DNA of 64,000 nucleotides from JACVRM01 sp963809765 (GTDB lineage Bacteria > Actinomycetota > Thermoleophilia > Gaiellales > Gaiellaceae): assembly GCA_963809765.1 (NCBI GenBank), contig CAWEKT010000003.1:620001-684000 (forward strand), written 5' to 3'. The notes below the pieces were generated by a model. That model saw only the letters and a list, made by a program, of their open reading frames with translations. It searched no databases and was not told the DNA's origin. The position numbers were made by a program, and so were the translations under genes. Positions 1-7,757 of the stretch are shown piece by piece. Position 1 is the first letter of the stretch, and every line of letters begins with the position of its first letter.

Positions 1-776
1 CCGAAGGCCCTCAGCTGAGAGAAGATCGCGACGGTGATCGGCTGTGTCTCGCGGCCGAACGTCAGCGCAACGAGCAGGTCGTTCCAGGTCCAGAGGAACT
101 GGAAGATCGCCAACGAGGCGATCGCCGGCAACCCCAGCGGCAGGATCAGCGTCACGAAGATGCGGACTTCGGAGGCGCCGTCGATCCGGGCCGCTTCCAG
201 CAGGTCCTTCGGGATCCCGATGAAGAAGTTCCGCAGCAGGAAGATGGCGAACGGCAGTCCGAAGGCGGTGTGAAACAGGATCAGCCCCAGGACGGTGTCG
301 AAGAGGCTGAAGGTGTTGTAGAGCGAGAAGATCGGGATGAGCGCCATCTGCAGCGGCACCACGAGCAGCGCGATCACGAGGATGAAGAGCCAGTCCCGCC
401 CGGGGAACTCCATCCACGCGAATGCGTATCCCGCCATCGACGCGACGATGACCGGCAGCACGGTGCCGCCCACCGCGATCACCGCGGTCGTCCAGAGCGC
501 ACCCGTGATCGTCTCGTTGCTGAGCACCGCGTCGTAGTTGGACCAGGTCGCCTTGCCCGGCTCGGAGAAGAGCTGCCACCAGCCCTGCTCCTGAAAGTCC
601 GTCGGCGACAGCAGTGAGGTGAGAAAGAGACCGAGCGTCGGCACCAGCCAGAGCACGCCGACGAAGACCAGGACGAAGTAGACCGGCGTCTTGCTCAGGA
701 TGCGGACGATGCGGGCGCCGGTGCGCTCCTCCACCTCGACGGGGGCGGTGTGGGCGGTCTCGGCGGTCGCGGCCAC
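1..776 (-). CDS. Carbohydrate ABC transporter permease (MalG/CUT1 type), C-terminus cut by window edge
   Basis: Inner-membrane subunit of a sugar importer, MalG-like. Translation from the GTG at 776-774 gives a short cytoplasmic N-terminus, a first membrane segment around residues 25-47, further hydrophobic segments, and the EAA loop (LEAARIDGASE) that docks on the ATPase. It then runs off the left edge. The GTG overlaps the TAG stop of the upstream permease by one base, so the two are translationally coupled. It is the fourth gene of the operon after the malK-like ATPase, binding protein and first permease. Family is certain; the transported sugar cannot be read from sequence. Confidence 0.9.
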   Translation of the reverse strand, partial: MAATAETAHTAPVEVEERTGARIVRILSKTPVYFVLVFVGVLWLVPTLGLFLTSLLSPTDFQEQGWWQLFSEPGKATWSNYDAVLSNETITGALWTTAVIAVGGTVLPVIVASMAGYAFAWMEFPGRDWLFILVIALLVVPLQMALIPIFSLYNTFSLFDTVLGLILFHTAFGLPFAIFLLRNFFIGIPKDLLEAARIDGASEVRIFVTLILPLGLPAIASLAIFQFLWTWNDLLVALTFGRETQPITVAIFSQLRAF

Positions 777-2111
777 TAGGTCTCTCTCCGGAAACGTCGG
801 ATGTTCAGCAGCAGGATGGGGATGACGAGCAGGAAGATGAAGACGGCGATGGCCGAGCCGACGCCGAAGTTGTTGGCGCCGCCGAACGAGGTCCGCCACA
901 TCGCGAGCGCGAGGACGTTCGCGTCGTCCTGCACGGACCCGGGCGCGACGGCCACGACGATGTCGAACACCTTCAGGACGTTGATGAGCATGGTGATGAA
1001 GACGACCGTCAGCACCGGTGCCAGCAGCGGCACCGTGATGCGCCGGAACACCTGCCACTCGCTGGCGCCGTCGGTCCGCGCGGCCTCGAGCGTGTCTCGC
1101 GGGATGGCCGCCAGGCCGGCGGCGATCACCACCATCGAGAACCCGGCCCAGATCCAGATGTAGGCGATCATCACCGAGGGCGTGATCAGGTCCTCGCCCA
1201 ACCAGGCGACGCCGTCGAACGGCTCCGCGAAGGTCGCCTTGTCGATCTGCACCGAGTAGCTCCCCGGCTCGAGCTCGGTGAATTCGAACGTGCCGTCCAC
1301 CTCGGTCTTCGCCGTCGCGCTGTCGCCGCCGGCGGACTCGACGCGCACGGTCACGCCCGGCAGCCCGAGCTCCTCGCTCTCGACCTGGCCGGGCTCGCCG
1401 CCGCCGGGCTTGAAGTCTCGCCAGACGACGCCCCGGATGCCACCCTGGAGCGCCTCCGGCTGGACGGCCTGGACCGCACCCTCCGGCACATGGTCCGGCG
1501 GGATCGCCGTCAAGCCGAGCACCGCGACCTCGCCCGGATCGACCGGCTCGTCCAGCGTGAGTCCCTGCTCCGTGCGAGCCGGTGAGGTCGTCCGTCGAGG
1601 GGCGGGCCTGGGTCAGCACCGCACCGGGGCTGAAAGCATCCTTTGCGACCTGGATGCCCGCGTTCAGCGCCCCGAGCTCCGGGTCCTTGACGTAGACGAT
1701 GCGCCAGGTGATCCCGGCCGCGAACGCCGAGATCGCCATGGGCATGAAGACGGCGGTCTTGAACGCGACCGACCAGCGCACCCGCTCGGTCAGCACCGCG
1801 AAGATCAGGCCGACGGCGGTGACGAAGGCCGGCACCACCGCAACCCAGATCGCGTTGTTCTGGACGGCGATCCGCAGCACCTCGGTGGTGAAGATCTGCT
1901 CGTAGTTGTCGAGGCCGACGAAGCCGCCGTCGTTGTCGAAGAGGCTGCGGATGATGGTGCGGACCGTCGGGTAGACGATCCACACGCCGAGAAAGAACGC
2001 GGCGGGCGCGAGGAACCCGGCCGCCAGCGCATACTGGCGCCAGCGGCCGGGCTCGCCCGCCGCGGGAGCGGCGAACACCGGCGGTTCGGCGGTGATCGAC
2101 CGCTCGCTCAT
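776..2111 (-). CDS. Sugar ABC transporter permease (MalF type) with inserted Cna-B/SdrD-like domain; one frame break
   Basis: Membrane subunit of the sugar importer. From the ATG at 2111 the N-terminus shows a cytoplasmic leader, a first membrane helix near residues 30-50 and further helices to about residue 165. The frame then changes near 1570-1600, and the second half carries the EAA loop (LEAARTDGASEWQVF) and the last helices. Between them, at 1229-1441, sits an extra soluble beta-sandwich-like stretch (GGIRGVVWRDF ... LPGVTV ... DGTFEFTELEPGSYSV) with the hallmarks of Cna-B/SdrD or carboxypeptidase-regulatory domains. It lies in the extracytoplasmic loop before the EAA-bearing half. The gene starts 3 bases after the binding-protein stop. 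The frame break is probably a sequencing indel. Confidence 0.85.
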
Positions 2112-2114
2112 TCC

Positions 2115-3416
2115 CTACCCGTACGCCGCCTTCGCAGCCGCCTCGAGCTTGCTGGCAGTGCCGTCGACGTCGTCGGGGTTCTGCAGGAAGTCCTGCAGCA
2201 GCTTCCACATGCCCTGGCCCTGCGTTGCACCGAACGCCGACGGCGTCAGGTCGGACAGGTCGAACCGGAAGATCTCGGCGTTCGCGAGCCCCTCCGATGT
2301 CGCCTGCAGGAGTGGATCCGGGTACGACTCGCCCGGAACGTTCTTGTTCGGCGACGCGAACCCGCCACGCTTGACCCACACCTCGGCGGACTCCGGCCTG
2401 GTCATGAACTCCAGGAAGGCCTGCACGGCCGGCGAGTCGCTGAAGGCGACGAAGAGGTTGCCGGCCGCGACGACGGCATCCGCTGAGCCGTTGACGGACG
2501 GGAACTTGAAGAAGTTGTACCCCTCCTCGGCCTTGAGCGTCGTCTTGACCACGCCGGGTACGAAGTCACCTTCCATGACCTGGGCGGCCTTGGGCTCCGC
2601 CGCGAATACCTGACTGACAGAGGCCGGGAAGTCGGCCTGAAGAGCGCCCGCAGTGCCGCCGGCGATGTTGTCGGTGTCCGAGAACACCTTCGCCATCTCG
2701 CTCAGCGCCGTCTTGACCGACGGGTCGGTCCACGGAATCTCGTGGGCGACCAGCTGGTCGTACTTCTCGGCCCCCGCGGTGCGGAGATAGATGTTCTCGA
2801 ACAGGTCGGTGAGCGTCCACCCGTCCGCGCCGCCGATGGAGTACGCAGGCAGGCCGGAAGCGTTCAGGGTCTCCGCATTGGCGAGGAAGTCCTCCCAGGT
2901 CTCGGGCGGCTCCACGCCGGCGTCCTCGAAGGCCTTGACGTTGTACCAGACCGTGGACTTGTTGTTCGCCTTCCACGTGAGCCCGTAGAACGCCCCGTCC
3001 ACCGAGCCGGTGTCCACGACGGACTGGCCGAAGTTGTCGACGGTTGCCTGCTCGATGAAGTCGAGCGGCTTCAGCTCGCCCTGCTCGGCGAGCTGCGTCA
3101 TCAGCCCCGGCTGCGCGATCGCCGCGACGTCCGGCGGTTTGCCTCCTTCGACCGCCGTGCCCAGCACGGTCGGGAGGTTGTCCCCGACCGGGTTGTACCT
3201 GACCTCGACGTCGGGCTGCTCCTCTTTGAAGGCGTCGACGACGGCCTGGAACGACTTCTGTTCCTCGCCGACCCAGATACCCATCACGGAGACCGAGCCC
3301 GAGACCTGCTCGCCGGTCCCGCCCGCCTCTTCCCCGTCGTCGTCGTCACCCCCGCAGCCGGCCGCCAGCGCGACCAGCAGCAGGCCCAGAAGGAGAAACA
3401 ATCGCCTCGAGCTCAT
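2115..3416 (-). CDS. Extracellular sugar-binding lipoprotein (solute-binding protein family 1)
   Basis: Lipid-anchored receptor that would deliver a carbohydrate to the adjacent permeases. The 433-residue protein starts with a lipoprotein signal peptide whose lipobox reads ALAAGC, followed by an acidic Gly/Asp linker. The body has the family-1 binding-protein pattern, including a PDVAAIAQPG stretch near the hinge, a WYNVKAFEDAG segment and an aromatic-rich C-terminal lobe. Its ATG overlaps the malK stop as ATGA, so it is translationally coupled to the ATPase. Ligand unknown; family assignment is secure. Confidence 0.93.
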   Translation of the reverse strand: MSSRRLFLLLGLLLVALAAGCGGDDDDGEEAGGTGEQVSGSVSVMGIWVGEEQKSFQAVVDAFKEEQPDVEVRYNPVGDNLPTVLGTAVEGGKPPDVAAIAQPGLMTQLAEQGELKPLDFIEQATVDNFGQSVVDTGSVDGAFYGLTWKANNKSTVWYNVKAFEDAGVEPPETWEDFLANAETLNASGLPAYSIGGADGWTLTDLFENIYLRTAGAEKYDQLVAHEIPWTDPSVKTALSEMAKVFSDTDNIAGGTAGALQADFPASVSQVFAAEPKAAQVMEGDFVPGVVKTTLKAEEGYNFFKFPSVNGSADAVVAAGNLFVAFSDSPAVQAFLEFMTRPESAEVWVKRGGFASPNKNVPGESYPDPLLQATSEGLANAEIFRFDLSDLTPSAFGATQGQGMWKLLQDFLQNPDDVDGTASKLEAAAKAAYG

Positions 3417-4636
3417 GCTGCGGCTCCTTTCGTTTCGTCGTCGTAGATACCGAGACCGCTGTCGGCGTCGAAGAAGTGCAGGGCGCGGGTGTCGACCGCG
3501 ACCTCGATCTCCTCACGCGGCTTCACGCGCGAGCGCGAGCCGAAGCGGCCGACCATCGTCGTCTGCTTGGCGCCCTCACGCTCCTCGACCGCGCGGTCGT
3601 CGCCGGTGTCCTGCGCCAGCTCCCGCACGTCCTCGGTGAGGGCAGGCGGCGCCTCGACGGTGAAGTGCACCATGATCTCCGCGCCGAGGGCCTCCCGCAA
3701 TGTGACCGTTCCTCTCAGGCGCGCACCGTTCGAGTCGGCCGCGAGCGACGCGTCCTCCAGATCCTCGGGGCGAATGCCCAGGATGACCGGGCGCCCGTCG
3801 TAGGACGTGAGCGCGGGCCGCGCAGACAGGGTCTCGTCACCGAGGACGAGACGCTGGTCGCCCAGCGCCACACCCAGGCGGCCGTCCTGGCGCTCCAGGC
3901 GCCCCTCGAGCATGTTCATCGCCGGGCTGCCGATGAAGCCGCCGACGAACAGGTTGACGGGCCGGTCGTAGAGCGTCTGCGGATCGTCGACCTGCTGGAT
4001 CTCGCCCTTGCGCATGACGGCGACCCGGTCGCCCATCGTCATCGCCTCCGTCTGGTCGTGCGTGACGTAGAGGGTGGTGACGCCGAGCTCGCGCTGCAGA
4101 GCGCTGATCTCGGCGCGCATCTGGACGCGCAGCTTGGCGTCGAGGTTCGACAACGGCTCGTCCATCAGGAAGGCGCGCGGCTGCCGGACGATCGCCCGGC
4201 CCATTGCGACCCGCTGCCGCTGGCCGCCCGAGAGGGCGCGTGGCTTGCGCTTGAGGAACGGCTCGAGGTCGAGGATTCGCGCCGCCTCGCGGACGCGCTT
4301 GTCGGTCTCGCCCTTCGGAACCTTTTGCAGCTTGAGACTGAAGGCGATGTTGTCGTAGACGGACAGGTGTGGATAGAGCGCGTAGCTCTGGAAGACCATC
4401 GCTATGTCGCGGTCGCGCGCGGGAACATGGTTGACGACGCGCTCGCCGATGCGCACGACGCCCTCGGAGATCTCCTCGAGGCCGGCCACCATGCGCAGGG
4501 CCGTCGTCTTGCCGCAGCCCGACGGGCCGACCAGGACCATGAACTCGCCGTCCTGGATGCCGAGATCGATTCGGTCGACCGCACGTGTGCCGTCCGCGTA
4601 GACCTTGCTCACTCCTTCGAACGAGACCTCGGCCAC
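3413..4636 (-). CDS. Sugar ABC transporter ATP-binding protein (MalK/UgpC type)
   Basis: Cytoplasmic ATPase energising the sugar importer. It shows Walker A (GPSGCGKTT), Q-loop (MVFQSYALYPH), signature LSGGQRQRVAMGRA, Walker B/D-loop (FLMDEPLSNLDAK) and the H-loop (YVTHDQTEAMT). The C-terminal half is the OB-fold regulatory region, here about 400 residues in total with an acidic insertion (TGDDRAVEERE). I chose the GTG at 4636 because GGAGG lies 5 bases upstream; the frame is open further upstream but only through low-complexity Arg/Ala/Pro sequence. It is the first gene of the four-gene operon and is divergent from the PASTA gene. Confidence 0.93.
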   Translation of the reverse strand: MAEVSFEGVSKVYADGTRAVDRIDLGIQDGEFMVLVGPSGCGKTTALRMVAGLEEISEGVVRIGERVVNHVPARDRDIAMVFQSYALYPHLSVYDNIAFSLKLQKVPKGETDKRVREAARILDLEPFLKRKPRALSGGQRQRVAMGRAIVRQPRAFLMDEPLSNLDAKLRVQMRAEISALQRELGVTTLYVTHDQTEAMTMGDRVAVMRKGEIQQVDDPQTLYDRPVNLFVGGFIGSPAMNMLEGRLERQDGRLGVALGDQRLVLGDETLSARPALTSYDGRPVILGIRPEDLEDASLAADSNGARLRGTVTLREALGAEIMVHFTVEAPPALTEDVRELAQDTGDDRAVEEREGAKQTTMVGRFGSRSRVKPREEIEVAVDTRALHFFDADSGLGIYDDETKGAAA

Positions 4637-4749
4637 ACCAACCTCCTCTCCAGCCCCCGGCTGCAGGTCTTCCATGTCCGCAAGCCCGCAGATGAAAACA
4701 GGCCGATTGACGCGCATGCGCCGGTCGCTGCGTAATCTCCCCCGACTCG

Positions 4750-5481
4750 ATGGAACCCTCAGGCCCCCCACCCCAGGATCCCCGCGAGCCGCTTCCCGAG
4801 GAGCGCCGGACCGAGGTGATCGAGGAGCACATCGAGGCGCCGCCGCCGGGACCACCCGTGCGTCCGCCGTGGCAGCGCGGCTGGTGGCTGCTCGGCCTCT
4901 TCGGGCTCGCCGTGCTGGCCGGCGTGCTTGCGCTCATCTTCCTCGCGAACGACGACGACGACGAGGACGATGCGACACCGACGACGGTGACGACGACGGT
5001 CTCGACGACCACGGTGCCCGAGACCGAGACGACCACCGAGACGACGACCGAGCCGACGACGACGGAGGCACCCGAGACGGTGTCCGTGCCGGACGCCGTC
5101 GGCCAGGATCACGTCGAGGCAGGGGCGGCCGTGGACGACGCGGGACTGATCGCGAACACGTTCCCGGTGCCCTCGCAGGAGCCCAGGGGGACGGTGGTCG
5201 CGCAGAGCCCTGCCGCAGGGACGCAGCTCGACGAAGGCTCGCCCGTGCAGCTCAACGTGTCGGTCGGACCGGACTCGCCCCCCGACGCACAGGTGCCTGA
5301 CGTGACCGGCCCCGAAGAGGCCGACGCCCGCGCAGCCTGCCGCGAGGCCGGCTTCACCTGCCTGACGCGCGACACGTCGGCGCCCTCACCCGAGGAGGTC
5401 GGGGAGGTCGTCGATCAGGAGCCTGCCGCAGGCACCTCGGCCGAGGAGCTGACGCAGATCACGCTCTTTGTCGGCCGCTAG
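4750..5481 (+). CDS. Single-pass membrane protein with two PASTA domains
   Basis: 243 residues: a Pro/Glu-rich cytoplasmic N-terminus (1-42), one membrane helix (about 45-66), an acidic then Thr-rich spacer (67-115) of repeated TTT/ETT units, and two extracytoplasmic PASTA-like domains (about 116-176 and 180-243). Each PASTA domain has the VPDxxG opening and a closing GT/GTS element. PASTA domains bind peptidoglycan fragments in Ser/Thr kinases and PBPs, but there is no kinase or transpeptidase domain here, so it is at most a cell-wall-binding anchor. It is divergent from the sugar transporter operon. No partner is evident. Confidence 0.8.
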   Translation: MEPSGPPPQDPREPLPEERRTEVIEEHIEAPPPGPPVRPPWQRGWWLLGLFGLAVLAGVLALIFLANDDDDEDDATPTTVTTTVSTTTVPETETTTETTTEPTTTEAPETVSVPDAVGQDHVEAGAAVDDAGLIANTFPVPSQEPRGTVVAQSPAAGTQLDEGSPVQLNVSVGPDSPPDAQVPDVTGPEEADARAACREAGFTCLTRDTSAPSPEEVGEVVDQEPAAGTSAEELTQITLFVGR

Positions 5482-5508
5482 ACCGCCGACGGGGCGACAG
5501 CGGGAGGT

Positions 5509-5868
5509 TTAGGTCAGCGCGACGACCCGCTCTGAAGGCTCCGCGCGGTAGTCGGCACCGAGCGCGTGCTCCAGCTTCTGCTCGAGCTCGCCGGAGGCGG
5601 CCAGCTCCTCGACGATGTCGGCCCCGCCGATCAGCTCGCCCTTCACGAACACCTGCGGGATGGTCGGCCAGCCCGACAGATCGCTCAGCTCCTGGCGGAA
5701 GCGAGGATCGGGAAGGATGTCGACCGTCGTCACCGGAGCGCCCGCCTCGCGCAGCGCCTCGAGCGCCCGGGCGGAGTTGCCGCACATGATGAACGCGGGC
5801 GTGCCCTTCATGAAGAGCGCCACCGGCTCGTTCTCGATCACCTCACGAATCTGGTCGCGAAGCTCCAT
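5509..5868 (-). CDS. grxD: Monothiol glutaredoxin, Grx4/GrxD family
   Basis: 119-residue CGFS-class glutaredoxin, involved in Fe-S cluster carriage and iron sensing. The sequence shows the MKGTP loop, the active-site cysteine in CGNS (the usual Phe of CGFS is Asn), WPTIPQVFVKGELIGG and the C-terminal GGADIV glutathione-binding turn. The ATG overlaps the bolA stop as TGATG, so BolA and Grx are co-translated. Such Grx-BolA pairs form [2Fe-2S] heterodimers in other organisms. The C-terminal tail after GADY is slightly longer than in the E. coli protein. Confidence 0.92.
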   Translation of the reverse strand: MELRDQIREVIENEPVALFMKGTPAFIMCGNSARALEALREAGAPVTTVDILPDPRFRQELSDLSGWPTIPQVFVKGELIGGADIVEELAASGELEQKLEHALGADYRAEPSERVVALT

Positions 5869-6098
5869 CAGTCCCCTTTCGTCTTGATGCGTAGCTCGTG
5901 GATGGTGCCGTCGCGGAGCGGGCCGCTGAGTGCGTCGTAGACCAGCCGGTGCTGATCCACGAGCGTGAGCCCGGCGAACCGCTGGCTCACCACGGACACC
6001 TGGAAGTGGTCACCGCCGCCAGTGCGATCGACGACCGACAGGTCGGCGGCCTCCGGAAACGCTTCCTCGAGGAGCCCGCGTAGCTGCTCGACAGACAC
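5868..6098 (-). CDS. bolA: BolA family protein
   Basis: 76-residue BolA-fold protein. It keeps the family pattern: a short helix, a DHF strand (GGDHFQVSVVS), the loop FAGLTLVDQHRLVYDAL with the conserved His, and a final IHELRIKT strand. The DHF element and conserved His are typical of BolA proteins that ligate Fe-S clusters together with a monothiol glutaredoxin, which is encoded immediately downstream with a one-base overlap. The ATG is at 6098-6096. The ~200-bp repeat element lies upstream of it. Confidence 0.92.
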   Translation of the reverse strand: MSVEQLRGLLEEAFPEAADLSVVDRTGGGDHFQVSVVSQRFAGLTLVDQHRLVYDALSGPLRDGTIHELRIKTKGD

Positions 6099-6200
6099 CG
6101 CGTCACTGTAGCCCCAGCCCTACGTCGCGTAGCGCCGACGAGCGGCCACAGCCGTCACGCTTGTACCTGCGGCGCGGCTCGCCGGCAGCGTCTACCTCTG

Positions 6201-6400
6201 CCGAACGGCGGCTTGCCCGCCCGCCAGGCACACCGCGGGACGCGTGTCAGGCCAGACGCGTAACCCCAGCACCCAACGCACAGCCGCCGGCTCCTGACAC
6301 GAGAGAACCACGCCTCCGCGCGAAGGGAGGGGGCCCCACGGGGGAACCAGGTACCCACATCCCCATGGTTCCCCCGTGAAGCCAGCGAAGCGAAGCGAGC
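6201..6400 (+). repeat. Interspersed ~200-bp repeat element, copy 1 (forward)
   Basis: About 200 bases that recur, reverse-complemented and at roughly 85% identity by eye, at 28836-29034. A block at 6280-6306 is identical in both copies. The element contains a 13-bp perfect inverted repeat (6337-6349 with 6366-6378, arm CACGGGGGAACCA) around a 16-base loop, and a possible longer-range stem GGCGGCT (6207-6213) with AGCCGCC (6282-6288) that is also kept in copy 2. It fills the gap between the ABM-like gene (minus, ends at 6400) and bolA (minus, starts at 6098). Reading frames across it look alike in the two copies but have no start or ribosome site, so I read it as DNA- or RNA-level sequence. 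Confidence 0.8.
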
Positions 6401-6699
6401 TAAGCGGTAGCGAGCGCCGCGGCCGGGTTGAACACGGCGTGCGCCTCGAACCACTTGATCTTGGGCTCGCCCGGAATGCTGAGCTCCTGGATCGCCGGCA
6501 TCAGCCGGTCCTGGAAGAAGCGGTCGAACTGCTCGGACGACTCCCAGACGTCGAGCACCGAGATGCCGCCGTCGGTGAACCATGCGACGTGGAAGATCGC
6601 CCCCTCGGGGTGATCCGTTTCCCAGCGCGCCAGCGGGCGGAGCTGCTCGTACTGCTGCGGCGTCACACCCTCCCAGCGCATCTTCATCACCTGCGCCAT
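6400..6699 (-). CDS. Small dimeric alpha/beta-barrel protein, ABM-like
   Basis: 99 residues, with the pattern of antibiotic-biosynthesis-monooxygenase/EthD-type ferredoxin-like folds: a first strand (AQVMKMRWEG), a helix beginning QQYEQL, a strand with FHVAWFTDGGISVLDVWES, and a C-terminal helix (FDRFFQDRLMPAI). No catalytic residue can be named; the fold, not the reaction, is what is visible. I chose the ATG at 6699 over the GTG directly before it because AGGAGG ends 4 bases upstream of the ATG. It is divergent from the P1 peptidase gene. Confidence 0.7.
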   Translation of the reverse strand: MAQVMKMRWEGVTPQQYEQLRPLARWETDHPEGAIFHVAWFTDGGISVLDVWESSEQFDRFFQDRLMPAIQELSIPGEPKIKWFEAHAVFNPAAALATA

Positions 6700-6779
6700 C
6701 ACGCCTCCTTACATCGGGGTCGTGGCGTACTCTCTCGCGCCGGCGGCGCCGCATCAAGGGTTGCGTAGAGTCCGCGCCC

Positions 6780-7724
6780 GTGACGCGGCTGACGAACGAC
6801 ACCGCGGCGCTCGAACCGCAAAGCCGCCAGCACGGGCCGGCGCTGGACTTCCAGTTCCCGGGCCTCCGCGTCGGGGTGGCGGAGTACGACGAGGGACCGA
6901 CCGGCTGCACGGTGTTCAGCTTCCCCCCGGCCGGAGCGGCGTGCTCGGTGGACATCCGCGGAGGCTCGCCCGGTGTGCTCGGAAGCTTCGAGTGGGTGCA
7001 CGCGATCTGCCTCGCAGGCGGATCCCTGTACGGCCTCGAAGCCGCGACCGGAGTCGCTGCGGAGATCTTCGCCGAGCGGGACTACGCAACAGACTGGACC
7101 GAGATCCCGCTCGTTTCGGCGGCGATCATCTTCGACTGGGGGCCGCGAGACAACGCCGTCTACCCCGACAAGACGCTCGGCCGGGCGGCTTACCGGGCGG
7201 CGCGCGAGGGCGTGTTCCCGCTCGGCGCTCGGGGAGCCGGACGGTCGGCGACGGTCGGCAAGACGTTCGGATACGAGCGCGGCGAGGCGTCCGGTCAGGG
7301 CGCCGCCTTCCGGCAGGTCGGACGCACGCGCGTCGCCGTGTTCACCGTCGTGAACGCCGTCGGCGCCGTCGTCGCCCGCGACGGGCGGGTCGTGCGGGGG
7401 CACCTCGACCGCGGCAGCGGCACCCGCACACGGCTCCTGGAGGGCATCGACCAGGGACTGGCCACGATCGCGCCCGGGAACACCACCCTGACCGTGGTCG
7501 TGACCAATCACGCGCTCACCCGCAGGCCGCTGCAGCAGCTCGCGCGGCAGGTTCACTCGTCAATGAGCCGGGCGATCCAGCCCTTCCACGCGCTGACGGA
7601 CGGCGACGTCCTGTACGCCGTCACGACCGCAGAGGTGGAGGACGAGCTCGACGCGATGACGCTCTCTGTCGTCGCGTCCGAGGTGGCGTGGGACGCCGTC
7701 CTCGCCTCCGTGCCCGGCTCGTGA
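6780..7724 (+). CDS. P1 family peptidase (DmpA / NylC-like N-terminal-nucleophile hydrolase)
   Basis: About 314 residues. The family contains aminopeptidase DmpA and 6-aminohexanoate-oligomer hydrolase NylC, which self-cleave to expose a catalytic Ser or Thr. The sequence shows VGVAEYDEGPTGCTV, the CLAGGSLYGLEAATGV glycine motif, and GNTTLTVVVTN, where cleavage between Asn (codon 7479-7481) and Thr is expected, as in NylC. The C-terminal HALTDGDVLYAVTT element is also typical. Start is the GTG at 6780; no strong ribosome site precedes it. The substrate (D-amino acid peptide, beta-peptide or polyamide) is not determined. Confidence 0.85.
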   Translation: MTRLTNDTAALEPQSRQHGPALDFQFPGLRVGVAEYDEGPTGCTVFSFPPAGAACSVDIRGGSPGVLGSFEWVHAICLAGGSLYGLEAATGVAAEIFAERDYATDWTEIPLVSAAIIFDWGPRDNAVYPDKTLGRAAYRAAREGVFPLGARGAGRSATVGKTFGYERGEASGQGAAFRQVGRTRVAVFTVVNAVGAVVARDGRVVRGHLDRGSGTRTRLLEGIDQGLATIAPGNTTLTVVVTNHALTRRPLQQLARQVHSSMSRAIQPFHALTDGDVLYAVTTAEVEDELDAMTLSVVASEVAWDAVLASVPGS

Positions 7725-7757
7725 GCGCGGCTGCCGGCTCGTACCGGATCGTCGGAC

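Noticed and set aside
6155..6955. Minus-strand frames across the repeat and the start of the P1 gene, similar to frames at repeat copy 2
   Set aside because: Similarity follows from the DNA repeat; no start signal or protein family, and stems rather than codons are conserved.
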